This document shows positions 1 to 7,636 of a stretch of 13,922 nucleotides of DNA, piece after piece. Position numbers and translations under genes: made by a program. Location: NCBI GenBank assembly GCA_028290325.1, contig JAQGJY010000043.1:1-13922 (forward strand), given 5' to 3'. The notes beneath the pieces were generated by a model, which did no database searches, was not told the origin of the DNA, and worked only from the letters and a program-made list of their open reading frames with translations. This DNA is from Tardiphaga sp. (GTDB taxonomy: Bacteria > Pseudomonadota > Alphaproteobacteria > Rhizobiales > Xanthobacteraceae). The stretch's first letter is position 1, and each line of letters begins with the position of its first letter.

Positions 1-899
1 CGGTGCCCGAGGCCTACCATGCCGCCGGACTGGACGACGAGGTGCTGGCGGCGTTCGGCATCGTCGACGTGAAGGCGCCGGCGCTGCAAAGCTGGCACGT
101 CATCAACGAGCGCGTCCGCAATCCCGAGGGCGCCGTGACGATCGCGATCGTCGGCAAATATACCGGCATGAAGGACGCCTATAAGTCGCTGACGGAAGCG
201 CTGTCGCATGGCGGCATCGCCAACAAGGTGAAGGTCAATCTCGACTGGATCGAAAGCGAAGTCTTTGAGCACGAAGACCCCGCGCCGTTTCTCGAACACG
301 TCAATGGAATCCTGGTGCCGGGCGGTTTCGGCCAGCGCGGCGCCGAAGGCAAGATCCGCGCGGCGCAGTTCGCCCGCGAGCGCGACGTCCCGTATTTCGG
401 CATCTGTTTCGGCATGCAGATGGCGGTCATCGAGGCCGCGCGCAATCTCGCCGGGATTGCCGACGCCAATTCGACCGAGTTCGGCCCGACCGATCAGCCG
501 CTTGTCGGTTTGATGACGGAATGGCTGCGCGGCAACGAGCTGGAGAAGCGCACCAACGCGGGCGATCTCGGCGGCACGATGCGGCTCGGGGCCTATCCGG
601 CGACGCTGACCAAGGGCAGCCGCGTGTCGGGCGTCTATGGCGGCGCGACGGAAATCTCCGAGCGTCATCGCCATCGCTACGAGGTCAACACCGCCTACAA
701 GGACCGGCTCGAACAGCACGGCTTGCGTTTCTCGGGCCTGTCACCGGACGGGGTGTTGCCGGAGATCGTCGAATACCAGGACCATCCATGGTTCATCGGC
801 GTGCAGTTTCACCCCGAGCTGAAATCGCGTCCGTTCGAGCCGCATCCGTTGTTCGCGTCCTTCATCGGCGCGGCGGTGGTGCAATCGCGGTTGGTCTGA
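1..899 (+). CDS. pyrG: CTP synthase, C-terminal glutaminase half (5' end outside window)
   Basis: CTP synthase makes CTP from UTP, ATP and glutamine in the cytoplasm. Only about the last 298 residues of a protein usually near 540 residues are here. The reading frame is open from the left edge, so the GTG at position 3 is an internal valine codon and not a start. Visible are the end of the synthetase domain and linker, then a class I glutamine amidotransferase domain from about fragment residue 45. That domain has the oxyanion-loop motif GGFGQRG (107-113), the nucleophile Cys135 in GICFGMQ, and the His270/Glu272 pair in QFHPE near the C terminus. The catalytic triad is therefore complete. The family assignment is certain. 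The next gene starts 155 bp downstream, with only a weak hairpin between. Confidence 0.97.
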   Translation, partial: VPEAYHAAGLDDEVLAAFGIVDVKAPALQSWHVINERVRNPEGAVTIAIVGKYTGMKDAYKSLTEALSHGGIANKVKVNLDWIESEVFEHEDPAPFLEHVNGILVPGGFGQRGAEGKIRAAQFARERDVPYFGICFGMQMAVIEAARNLAGIADANSTEFGPTDQPLVGLMTEWLRGNELEKRTNAGDLGGTMRLGAYPATLTKGSRVSGVYGGATEISERHRHRYEVNTAYKDRLEQHGLRFSGLSPDGVLPEIVEYQDHPWFIGVQFHPELKSRPFEPHPLFASFIGAAVVQSRLV

Positions 900-904
900 T
901 CAGC

Positions 905-941
905 CGCAGCGCAGCACAGGGATTTCGACATGGTCGCTGCG
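905..941 (+). terminator. weak hairpin after pyrG
   Basis: A perfect 7-bp inverted repeat (CGCAGCG at 905-911, CGCTGCG at 935-941) encloses a 23-base loop, 6 bases after the pyrG stop codon. There is no T-tract and the loop is long, so termination here is only a possibility. Apart from this hairpin and the ribosome binding site of the next gene I see nothing in the 900-1054 spacer. Confidence 0.2.
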
Positions 942-1054
942 CGGCGGGCCCGGTTGCGTTGATTGCGTCATGATGTAAGCCTGCGACGACCGAGGCAAGG
1001 GGCGATCAAGCGCGAAACGACGCGCGGCCATGCGAACCGGCAGGGAAGAACACC

Positions 1055-1381
1055 ATGATCTATGAGACACGCGTCTATCGCTGTTTGCCCGGCCGGCTGC
1101 CGGCGCTGCTGAAGCGCTTCGAGACGACGACGCTGAAGCTGTGGGAGAAGCACGGCATCCGTCAGGCCGGCTTCTTCACGACTCTGGTCGGCGAATCCAG
1201 CCTCGACCTCACATACATGCTGGCATGGGAATCGCTCGCTGAGCGCGAGCAGAAATGGGCCGCGTTCGCGACCGATCCGGATTGGATCGCCGCGCGCGCC
1301 AAGACCGAGGAAGACGGCCAGATCGTCAGCAACATCACCAACCAACTGCTGGTGCCGACCGCGTTTTCGTCGGTGAAATAA
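1055..1381 (+). CDS. NIPSNAP family protein
   Basis: A small (108 aa) cytoplasmic protein of the NIPSNAP family, a ferredoxin-like dimeric alpha/beta-barrel fold. What is seen is the typical N terminus MIYETRVYRCLPGRLPALLK, the central G(F/Y)xTTLVG strand, and the W-x(7)-R-x(3)-W segment followed by a DPDW stretch where family members place the end of the domain. There is no signal peptide or membrane segment. The start is supported by an AGGGA-like ribosome binding site about 8 bases upstream. The stop codon TAA overlaps the ATG of the next gene by one base, so the two are probably translationally coupled. The biochemical role of bacterial NIPSNAP proteins is not established, and the neighbour (a VOC protein) only hints at small-molecule or aldehyde metabolism. 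Confidence 0.85.
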   Translation: MIYETRVYRCLPGRLPALLKRFETTTLKLWEKHGIRQAGFFTTLVGESSLDLTYMLAWESLAEREQKWAAFATDPDWIAARAKTEEDGQIVSNITNQLLVPTAFSSVK

Positions 1382-2250
1382 TGGCGCGTGGACTGGACCA
1401 TATCGTCCATGCCGTCGCCGATCTCGACGCTGCCGCCGATTTCTATCGCCGCTGCGGCTTCAAGGTCGGCGCGCGCAACAAACATCCGTGGGGCACGCAC
1501 AATCACGTCGTGCAACTGCCGGGCTTCTTCATCGAAGTATTGACTGTTGGCGAACCCGACAAGCTCGGCGACGACGGATTGTCACGGCATTTCGGTCTTC
1601 CGAACCAGCAAGCCATCGCGCGCGGCGACGGCTTCTCGATGCTGGTGGCGGAGAGCGACGACAGCGCCGACGATGTCGCGGAATTCGTGAGGGCGAACAT
1701 CGCCGATTCGGGCGTGCTGCCGTTTTCGCGGCAGGCGACGTTGCCGGATGGCTCTTCCGCGACGGTCGGGTTTTCACTGGCTTTCGCGCGCGACCTGATG
1801 TCGCCGCAAACCTTGTTCGCGACCTGTCAGCAAAGCAATCCCGAAGCGTTCTGGAGCACGGCCTATCAGCAGCATGCCAATGGCGCGACGGCTGTCGCGG
1901 GCGCCGTTCTGGTCGCGGCCAAACCCGCCGATCATGCGAAATTCCTGCGAACCTTCATCGGCGCGGCCGACGTCGAGCAACGCGTCGCGGGGATCGCGTT
2001 GCGGACGCCGCGTGGCGAGATCGACGTGCTCGAGCCCGCAGCCTTCGCTGAACGCTACGGCGTCGTGTGCGATCTCGGCGAGCGGGCCATGATCGCCGCT
2101 TTGCGGATCGCGGTGGAAAATCTCGACGCCGTCGATAGCATTTTGCGTGACGGTGAAATTCCGTCGCACCGCCACGGCGCGTTGCTGATCGTGCCGCCGC
2201 AGGCCGCGTTCGGTGCGACGCTGATTTTCGAACAGGCCGGCATCGCCTGA
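1381..2250 (+). CDS. VOC superfamily glyoxalase-like protein
   Basis: A 289-aa protein with the N terminus GLDHIVHAVADLDAAADFYR, which is the first beta-alpha unit of vicinal-oxygen-chelate (glyoxalase/dioxygenase) folds; His at residue 7 of this protein is the usual first metal ligand. Its length and layout fit the glyoxalase-like domain family (PF13468 type), with a diverged second half. The reading frame stays open upstream to 1255, but the ATG at 1381 is chosen because the VOC domain begins right there and the ATG overlaps the TAA of the NIPSNAP gene (TAATG). That arrangement indicates coupled translation. The substrate cannot be read from the sequence. It is followed after 13 bases by kdsA, suggesting a NIPSNAP-VOC-kdsA transcript. 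Confidence 0.85.
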   Translation: MARGLDHIVHAVADLDAAADFYRRCGFKVGARNKHPWGTHNHVVQLPGFFIEVLTVGEPDKLGDDGLSRHFGLPNQQAIARGDGFSMLVAESDDSADDVAEFVRANIADSGVLPFSRQATLPDGSSATVGFSLAFARDLMSPQTLFATCQQSNPEAFWSTAYQQHANGATAVAGAVLVAAKPADHAKFLRTFIGAADVEQRVAGIALRTPRGEIDVLEPAAFAERYGVVCDLGERAMIAALRIAVENLDAVDSILRDGEIPSHRHGALLIVPPQAAFGATLIFEQAGIA

Positions 2251-2256
2251 GAAGGA
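2251..2256 (+). promoter_or_regulatory. ribosome binding site supporting the TTG start of kdsA
   Basis: GAAGGA immediately after the VOC stop codon lies 7 bases before TTG at 2264. No ATG or GTG in this frame is placed sensibly near the conserved N terminus, so this site decides the TTG start. Confidence 0.6.
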
Positions 2257-2263
2257 ACTAGGT

Positions 2264-3124
2264 TTGTCTCAATCTTTGAAAGCCGCTTCGATCGTTCACG
2301 CCGGCCAAGGCGCGGGCAGGGTCGCCTTTGGCCAGTCGCTGCCGCTGGCGATCATCGCGGGTCCATGCCAGTTGGAAAGCCGCGCGCATGCCCTCGAAGT
2401 CGCATCCGCGTTGAAGGAGATCGCGACCCGGCTCGGCATCGGGCTGGTCTATAAGACATCGTTCGACAAGGCCAACCGCACATCCGCCACGGGCCAGCGC
2501 GGCATCGGCCTCGACAAGGCGCTGCCGATTTTCGCCGAAATCCGCGACGACCTCGGGCTTCCGGTGCTGACCGATGTCCATGATGCCCACCAATGCGCCG
2601 AGGTCGCGCAGGCCGTGGACATTTTGCAGATCCCCGCGTTTCTGTGCCGTCAGACCGATCTGCTGCTCGCCGCCGCCGCGACCGGCAAGGTCGTCAACGT
2701 CAAGAAGGGCCAGTTTCTGGCGCCGTGGGATATGGCCAATGTCGTCGCCAAGATCACCGGCGGTGGCAACGCCAACGTGCTCGTCACCGAGCGCGGCGCA
2801 TCGTTCGGCTACAATACGCTGGTGTCGGATATGCGCGCGCTGCCGATCATGGCGCGCAGCACCGGCGCGCCGGTGATTTTCGATGCGACCCATTCGGTGC
2901 AACAGCCCGGCGGCAACGGCACCTCATCCGGCGGCGAGCGCGAATTCGTGCCGGTCCTGGCGCGCGCCGCCGTCGCGGTCGGCGTCGCCGGCGTCTTCAT
3001 CGAGACGCATCCCGATCCCGATCACGCGCCGTCCGACGGCCCCAATATGGTGCCACTGCGCGACTTCGAAGCGCTGGTCAAAAACCTGATGGCATTCGAC
3101 AGGCTGGCGAAGGCCACGGCGTAA
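2264..3124 (+). CDS. kdsA: 3-deoxy-8-phosphooctulonate (KDO-8-P) synthase
   Basis: KdsA condenses phosphoenolpyruvate with arabinose-5-phosphate to give KDO-8-phosphate, the precursor of the KDO sugars joining lipid A to the LPS core; it is a cytoplasmic TIM-barrel enzyme. The 286-aa length is usual. Conserved blocks are IAGPCQLES (31-39), YKTSFDKANRTS (63-74), DVHD (104-107), QIPAFLCRQTDLL (122-134), KKGQFLAPWDM (147-157), ATHSVQQPGG (208-217) and the IETHPDP segment (246-252). Cys35, His210, Glu247 and Asp258 match the four metal ligands of metal-dependent KDO-8-P synthases; the metal-independent E. coli type has Asn in place of this Cys. I therefore infer the metal-dependent class. Start is TTG, backed by GAAGGA 7 bases upstream. 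It lies 13 bases after the VOC gene and is likely cotranscribed with it. Confidence 0.96.
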   Translation: MSQSLKAASIVHAGQGAGRVAFGQSLPLAIIAGPCQLESRAHALEVASALKEIATRLGIGLVYKTSFDKANRTSATGQRGIGLDKALPIFAEIRDDLGLPVLTDVHDAHQCAEVAQAVDILQIPAFLCRQTDLLLAAAATGKVVNVKKGQFLAPWDMANVVAKITGGGNANVLVTERGASFGYNTLVSDMRALPIMARSTGAPVIFDATHSVQQPGGNGTSSGGEREFVPVLARAAVAVGVAGVFIETHPDPDHAPSDGPNMVPLRDFEALVKNLMAFDRLAKATA

Positions 3125-3135
3125 GATTTTCATCG

Positions 3136-3182
3136 AGCATGATTTTATCCAAAAACCGGCATCCATTTTTTGGGATCACGCT
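3136..3182 (+). repeat. 47-bp palindromic intergenic repeat (Rhizobiales type)
   Basis: An imperfect inverted repeat: the left arm AGCATGAT..TATCCAAAAA and the right arm TTTTTTGGGATCACGCT fold back on each other around a CCGG-containing centre. From memory it matches, at equal length, a palindromic element that is very common between genes of Bradyrhizobium and relatives (ends AGCATGATC / GATCATGCT, core GAAAACCGG). This copy differs at several positions, so it looks old. It fills the gap between kdsA and the MFS gene. Its A/T-runs and fold could end kdsA transcription, and its right arm carries the only Shine-Dalgarno-like bases (GGGAT) ahead of the MFS start. Confidence 0.7.
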
Positions 3183-3185
3183 TTG

Positions 3186-4352
3186 ATGCCACCAATCCTC
3201 AACATCATCGCGATGGCGACGTTCGCGGCGGCGCTGTCGAGCCGGGCGCTCGATCCCGTATTGCCGCATGTCGCGGACGATTTCGGCGTCACCATCGCCA
3301 CCGCCGCCGGTCTGGCCGCCGGTTTCGCATTCACGTTCGCGATCGTGCAACCGGTGCTGGGCGCCGCCGCCGATATGGTCGGCAAGGCGCGGCTGATGAT
3401 CGTCTGTCTCGTTCTGCTGGCGCTGTCGAATATACTCGGCGCGATGACGACGTCGTTTCCGCTGTTGTTCGCGACACGCATTCTCGGCGGCATCGCGGCG
3501 GGCGGAATTTTTCCGATCGCGATGGGTCTCGTCAGCGATGTCGTGACCCCTGATAAGAGACAGGTCGCGCTCGGGCGATCGCTCGCCGGCGCGATGACCG
3601 GCAATCTGCTCGGCGCGTCGGCGTCGGGCCTGATCGGCGATTTCGTCGGCTGGCGCGGCGTGCTGGGCGTGCTCGGCGCGATCGTGATCGTCGCGTCGCT
3701 GGCGGTCGGTTTCGGCTTCCGCAACGCGCCGCGCAAGGCCGCCGCGCCGCTGAATGTCGCGGCACTGCGTCGGGGCTATCGCACCATCTTCGCCAACCCC
3801 AACGCGCTGGTCTGTTACATGGCGGTGTTCGTCGAAGGCTGCGTCATGCTCGGCCTGTTTCCTTACGTCGCCGCGTTCCTGTTCGACCTCGGCGAGACCC
3901 GGCTCGCGATCGCCGGCCTCGTCATCGCCGGTTTCGCGATCGGCGGGCTGTTCTACACGATGAGCGTATCGCGGATGCTGCCGAAGCTCGGCGTCAACGG
4001 CATGATGATATCGGGCGGGGTGTTGGCCGGCGTACAATTGGCGGTCGTCGCTTTCGGGCCGCCATGGCCGTTTCAGCTGGTCAGCTTTCTGCTGATGGGC
4101 TGGGGTTTCTACATGCTGCACGGATCGTTGCAGGTGTTCTCCAGCGAATTGTCGAGCGCGGCGCGCGCCACCGCGCTGGCGCTGCATTCGTTCGCGTTCT
4201 TCATGGGCCAGACGGTCGGTCCGCTGGCCTATGGTCTGGGCATCGCCAAGCTCGGCAAGGTGCCGACTCTGCTCACGGCGGCCCTGGTGTTCGTCATACT
4301 TGGCTTCGTCTGCGCGCGCCTGCTGAAGCCGACCCGCCCGGCGGATGCGTGA
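3186..4352 (+). CDS. MFS transporter (DHA1-like)
   Basis: A 388-aa inner-membrane protein of the major facilitator superfamily, moving a small solute across the membrane, probably as proton-coupled export. The sequence is almost wholly hydrophobic, with about 12 predicted helices in two halves. After helix 2 the loop GAAADMVGKARLM has the MFS motif A pattern (GxxxDxxGK/R), and a glycine-rich G-x(3)-GGIFPIAMGL stretch follows in helix 4. The second half begins near residue 200 with the segment NPNALVCYMAVFVEG. Such carriers transport sugars, drugs or metabolites; the substrate cannot be told. A TTG lies directly before the ATG at 3186; I use the ATG. The ribosome binding site is weak (GGGAT, part of the repeat that abuts the gene). 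It converges on queF. Confidence 0.9.
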   Translation: MPPILNIIAMATFAAALSSRALDPVLPHVADDFGVTIATAAGLAAGFAFTFAIVQPVLGAAADMVGKARLMIVCLVLLALSNILGAMTTSFPLLFATRILGGIAAGGIFPIAMGLVSDVVTPDKRQVALGRSLAGAMTGNLLGASASGLIGDFVGWRGVLGVLGAIVIVASLAVGFGFRNAPRKAAAPLNVAALRRGYRTIFANPNALVCYMAVFVEGCVMLGLFPYVAAFLFDLGETRLAIAGLVIAGFAIGGLFYTMSVSRMLPKLGVNGMMISGGVLAGVQLAVVAFGPPWPFQLVSFLLMGWGFYMLHGSLQVFSSELSSAARATALALHSFAFFMGQTVGPLAYGLGIAKLGKVPTLLTAALVFVILGFVCARLLKPTRPADA

Positions 4353-4359
4353 GCAAGCC

Positions 4360-4484
4360 GTCATCCCGAGGTGCGCGCGTCTTTCTTCGCGCCTCGAAGG
4401 ACGACGGCAGGCAGGGCGCTGCAATTCTTTACGGGGGCATCATCGAGGCGCAGCTGCGCCGGCGATCAAGCGCCTCAGGATGAC
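4360..4484. repeat. composite palindromic repeat between convergent genes
   Basis: The outer ends are inverted: GTCATCCCGAGG (4360-4371) against CCTCAGGATGAC (4473-4484), 11 of 12 matching. An inner pair is perfect: CGCCTCGA (4390-4397) and TCGAGGCG (4443-4450), and GGCGCAGCTGCGCC (4448-4461) is a perfect palindrome. This layout recalls the GTCATCCTGAGG..CCTCGAAGGAT family of dispersed repeats in Bradyrhizobium-like genomes (from memory). It fills the spacer between the MFS stop and the queF stop and could act as a two-way terminator. Confidence 0.65.
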
Positions 4485-4502
4485 GAGGGTATTTGCGATC
4501 TG

Positions 4503-4973
4503 TTAACCTCGTCCGCGATAGGACGGCACGCCTTGATCCGGCAGCCAGACGCCTTTCGGCAGCGTGCCGGTTTGCCAGAACACGTCGATCGGGATGCCGC
4601 CGCGCGGATACCAGTAGCCGCCGATCCGCAGGAATTTCGGCTTGATCGCGGCGACGATCTTCTTGCCGATCGCCACCGTGCAATCCTCATGAAACGCGCC
4701 GTGATTGCGAAAGCTCGCGACATAAAGCTTCAGCGATTTGCTTTCCACCAGCCATGATCCCGGCACAAAATCGATCATCAGATGGGCGAAGTCCGGCTGG
4801 CCGGTGACCGGACAGAGCGAGGTGAATTCCGGCGCGGTGAAACGCACGACATAGTTGGTGTCCGGCTGCGGGTTCGGCACGCGGTCGAGTTTGGCGGCTT
4901 CCGGCGTCTGCGGCCAGGCCACGTCGCGGCCGAGTTGCAGCGGTGGGTTTGAAGCGGGGGATTTGCGCGGCAT
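4503..4973 (-). CDS. queF: NADPH-dependent 7-cyano-7-deazaguanine reductase (preQ0 reductase)
   Basis: QueF reduces the nitrile of preQ0 to preQ1 with NADPH, a late step in making the tRNA nucleoside queuosine; it is cytoplasmic. Numbering from the first of two adjacent ATGs, the sequence shows the catalytic Cys55 in SLCPVTGQPDF, Asp62, the QueF signature ESKSLKLY (78-85), and the substrate-binding His97-Glu98 in NHGAFHEDC. About 156 aa without an N-terminal extra domain makes it the short unimodular (YkvM-like) type. Two ATG codons are adjacent at the 5' end; I choose the inner one because GGAG lies 6 bases before it but only 3 before the outer one at 4976. It is alone on the minus strand, divergent from eno and convergent with the MFS gene. 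The other queuosine genes are not in the window. Confidence 0.95.
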   Translation of the reverse strand: MPRKSPASNPPLQLGRDVAWPQTPEAAKLDRVPNPQPDTNYVVRFTAPEFTSLCPVTGQPDFAHLMIDFVPGSWLVESKSLKLYVASFRNHGAFHEDCTVAIGKKIVAAIKPKFLRIGGYWYPRGGIPIDVFWQTGTLPKGVWLPDQGVPSYRGRG

Positions 4974-5043
4974 CATGATCTCCGTTGCCCGGCGTCTTAG
5001 CCAATCCCGCCGCCGCCGTCACCCGTCGCGTCCGATGGCCTTT

Positions 5044-5065
5044 TACAGCCCGAAACCTTGCTGTA
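5044..5065. promoter_or_regulatory. inverted repeat in the queF-eno divergent spacer
   Basis: TACAGC (5044-5049) and GCTGTA (5060-5065) form a perfect 6-bp inverted repeat with arms one helical turn apart, the geometry of a dimeric repressor site. The 4977-5107 spacer must hold the promoters of both queF and eno, but no convincing -35/-10 pair is visible. This is a candidate operator only. Confidence 0.25.
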
Positions 5066-5107
5066 GAAGCACGGCCAACGATCCTTCTCCTAAACCACGA
5101 GGCTCCC

Positions 5108-6391
5108 ATGACCGCCATCGTCGATATCATCGGCCGCGAAATCCTCGACAGCCGCGGCAATCCGACCGTTGAAGTCGATGTCATTCTCGAAGACGGCTCG
5201 TTCGGCCGCGCGGCGGTGCCGTCGGGCGCGTCCACCGGCGCCCATGAAGCCGTCGAGTTGCGCGATGGCGATAAGGGTCGTTATGGCGGCAAGGGCGTCG
5301 AGCAGGCGGTCGAGGCCGTCAACAGCGAGATCTTCGACGCGCTGTCGGGCCTCGATGCCGAACAGCAGGTGCAGGTCGACGAGACCATGATCGGCCTCGA
5401 CGGCACGCCGAACAAGTCGCGGCTCGGCGCCAATGCCATTCTCGGCGTCTCGCTCGCGGTCGCCAAGGCGGCGGCGGATTCCTGCGACATGCCGCTATAT
5501 CGCTATGTCGGCGGCACCTCGGCGCGGCTGCTGCCGGTGCCGATGATGAACATCATCAATGGCGGCATGCATGCGGATAACCCGATCGATTTTCAGGAAT
5601 TCATGATCCTGCCGGTCGGCGCGGAGTCGTTCGCCGAGGCGCTGCGCTGCGGCGCGGAGATTTTCCACACGCTGAAAGCCGAACTCAAGAAGGCCGGCCA
5701 CAACACCAATGTCGGCGACGAGGGCGGCTTCGCGCCGAACATTCCATCGGCCGATGCCGCGCTCGATTTCATCATGGGCGCGATCGCCAAGGCTGGCTAC
5801 AGCGCCGGCAAGGACGTGATGCTGGGCCTCGACTGCGCCGCGACCGAATTCTTCAAGGACGGCGCTTACGTCTATGGCGGTGAGAACAAGACCCGCTCGC
5901 GCTCCGAGCAGGCGAAGTATCTTGCGGATCTGGTCGCGCGCTATCCGATCGTGACGATCGAGGACGGCATGTCCGAGGACGACATGGACGGCTGGAAGGA
6001 GCTGACCGATCTGGTCGGCGGCAAGTGCCAGCTCGTCGGCGACGATCTGTTCGTCACCAACGTCACGCGGCTCGCCGACGGCATCAAGAACGGCCGCGCC
6101 AATTCGATCCTCATCAAGGTCAACCAGATCGGCACGCTGACCGAAACCCTCGCCGCCGTCGAGATGGCGCACAAGGCTGGCTACACGTCGGTGATGTCGC
6201 ATCGCTCCGGCGAAACCGAGGATTCGACGATCGCCGATCTCGCGGTCGCGACCAATTGCGGACAGATCAAGACCGGCTCGCTGGCACGCGCCGACCGCAC
6301 CGCGAAGTATAACCAGTTGCTGCGGATCGAGCAGGAGCTGGGCACGCAGGCGCGCTACGCCGGCCGCGATGCCCTAAAGGCATTGCGCTGA
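5108..6391 (+). CDS. eno: enolase (phosphopyruvate hydratase)
   Basis: Enolase interconverts 2-phosphoglycerate and phosphoenolpyruvate in glycolysis and gluconeogenesis, in the cytoplasm as a Mg-dependent dimer or octamer. The protein is 427 aa, the usual length. Key residues are the SGASTG loop (39-44), His155 in GGMHADN, Glu205 in GDEGGFAPN, the Mg ligands Asp242, Glu285 and Asp312, the base Lys337 in LIKVNQIGT, the HRSGET segment (365-370) and Lys388 in KTGSLARADR. The frame is open upstream to 4985, but the ATG at 5108 is the start: the enolase N terminus begins there and GAGG sits 5 bases before it. PEP from this enzyme is also the KdsA substrate. A short hairpin follows the stop codon. 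Confidence 0.98.
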   Translation: MTAIVDIIGREILDSRGNPTVEVDVILEDGSFGRAAVPSGASTGAHEAVELRDGDKGRYGGKGVEQAVEAVNSEIFDALSGLDAEQQVQVDETMIGLDGTPNKSRLGANAILGVSLAVAKAAADSCDMPLYRYVGGTSARLLPVPMMNIINGGMHADNPIDFQEFMILPVGAESFAEALRCGAEIFHTLKAELKKAGHNTNVGDEGGFAPNIPSADAALDFIMGAIAKAGYSAGKDVMLGLDCAATEFFKDGAYVYGGENKTRSRSEQAKYLADLVARYPIVTIEDGMSEDDMDGWKELTDLVGGKCQLVGDDLFVTNVTRLADGIKNGRANSILIKVNQIGTLTETLAAVEMAHKAGYTSVMSHRSGETEDSTIADLAVATNCGQIKTGSLARADRTAKYNQLLRIEQELGTQARYAGRDALKALR

Positions 6392-6398
6392 GCCAACC

Positions 6399-6415
6399 CC
6401 GCCGTCCATCGGCGG
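6399..6415 (+). terminator. hairpin after eno
   Basis: CCGCCG (6399-6404) and CGGCGG (6410-6415) form a perfect 6-bp GC stem with a 5-base loop, 7 bases after the eno stop codon. Only scattered T residues follow, so termination may be partial and some readthrough into the next gene is likely. Confidence 0.4.
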
Positions 6416-6467
6416 TGCCTGTTCTCATGGTCCGCGCGTCACAATCGATTCATCGGGAGAGTTCAAC

Positions 6468-7613
6468 ATGACTGCGCAATCCATCACGACAGGGCTTCAG
6501 CTTCGCTCGCTGATCAAGGCCAGCGGTGAACTGGAGATCTCGCTGGCGCGCGTTGCCGTCGCGGAGCCGGCCGCCGACGAGGTGGTGGTCCGCATTCAAG
6601 GCTCGCCGATCAATCCGTCCGATCTCGGGCTGCTGGTCGGCGCGGCCGACATGACCAAGGCCACATCGTCCGGTGCCGGCGACGACATCGTCGTCCGAGC
6701 CAGCGTTCCGCAGGCCGCGATCAAGGCGATGGCCGGGCGGCTCGACGAATCCATGCCGGTCGGCAACGAAGGCGCCGGCGTCGTCGTCAAGGCCGGTTCG
6801 TCACCGGCGGCCCAGGCGTTGATGGGCAAGACGGTCGCCATGATTGGTGGCGCGATGTACGCGCAGTATCGCACCATCAAGGCCGGCGATTGTTTGCCGC
6901 TTCCGGACGGCACCACCGCGGCGCAAGGCGCGTCCTGTTTCGTCAATCCGCTGACCTCGCTCGGCATGGTCGAAACCATGCGCCGTGAAGGCCATACCGC
7001 ATTGGTTCACACGGCGGCGGCCTCCAATCTCGGTCAGATGCTGAACAGGATCTGCCTCAAGGACGGCGTCGGCCTCGTCAACATCGTACGCAGTCCGGAG
7101 CAGGCTGAGCTGCTGCGCGGGATCGGGGCGAAACACATCTGCGACTCGACGTCGCCGACATTCATGGATGACCTGACGGCGGCGTTGATCGAGACCGGCG
7201 CGACATTGGCATTCGATGCGATCGGCGGCGGGCGGCTCGCCGGCCAGATTTTGAGCGGCATGGAAACCGCCGCCAACAAGACCGCCAAGGTCTATAGCCG
7301 CTATGGATCGACCACCTACAAGCAGGTCTACATCTACGGCAGCCTCGATCCCCGCCCGACCGAGCTGGTGCGAAGTTTCGGAATGTCCTGGGGAGTAGGC
7401 GGCTGGCTGCTGTTTCCGTTCTTGCAGAAAATCGGCGCCGCCGATGCGCAGCGCTTGCGCGAGCGGGTGGTGGCCGAATTGAAGACGACGTTCGCCAGCA
7501 AGTACACGCGCGTCGTGTCGTTGCGGGAGGCGCTCCAGCTCGACAATATCGCCGTCTACAACAAACGCTCGACGGGCGAGAAATTCCTAATCGACCCCAG
7601 CAAGGCGGGCTGA
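6468..7613 (+). CDS. zinc-less MDR-family oxidoreductase (alcohol dehydrogenase/quinone reductase-like)
   Basis: A 381-aa cytoplasmic NAD(P)H-dependent oxidoreductase of the medium-chain dehydrogenase/reductase superfamily. The N-terminal GroES-like domain carries the segment GSPINPSDLG (45-54) and the GNEGAGVVVKAG turn (99-110). The Rossmann domain begins near 177, with the dinucleotide loop ALVHTAAASNLGQ (178-190) in place of the common AxGGVG, and FDAIGGG at 249-255. The cysteine and histidine ligands of the structural and catalytic zincs are absent, as in quinone reductases and enoyl reductases. An extra stretch at about residues 58-92 separates the substrate loop from the GNEGAG strand. 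The substrate is unknown. The start is set by GGGAGA 7 bases upstream. It lies 76 bases after eno. Confidence 0.85.
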   Translation: MTAQSITTGLQLRSLIKASGELEISLARVAVAEPAADEVVVRIQGSPINPSDLGLLVGAADMTKATSSGAGDDIVVRASVPQAAIKAMAGRLDESMPVGNEGAGVVVKAGSSPAAQALMGKTVAMIGGAMYAQYRTIKAGDCLPLPDGTTAAQGASCFVNPLTSLGMVETMRREGHTALVHTAAASNLGQMLNRICLKDGVGLVNIVRSPEQAELLRGIGAKHICDSTSPTFMDDLTAALIETGATLAFDAIGGGRLAGQILSGMETAANKTAKVYSRYGSTTYKQVYIYGSLDPRPTELVRSFGMSWGVGGWLLFPFLQKIGAADAQRLRERVVAELKTTFASKYTRVVSLREALQLDNIAVYNKRSTGEKFLIDPSKAG

Positions 7614-7636
7614 CGGGCGTCTCTGCCGCGTCGCGC

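Noticed and set aside
1255..1380. Upstream extension of the VOC frame (42 codons)
   Set aside because: It overlaps the NIPSNAP gene in another frame and encodes Arg-rich non-domain sequence; the TAATG overlap start is much better.
3078..4424. A 448-codon open frame on the minus strand opposite the MFS gene
   Set aside because: The translation is a low-complexity Arg/Glu/Gln/His/Ala mixture, and the plus strand encodes a convincing membrane transporter. It also runs through the intergenic repeat.
4985..5107. Upstream extension of the enolase frame (41 codons)
   Set aside because: Enolase N termini begin at MTAIVDIIGREILDSRGNPT, and the ATG at 5108 has a well-spaced GAGG. The extension covers the divergent promoter region.
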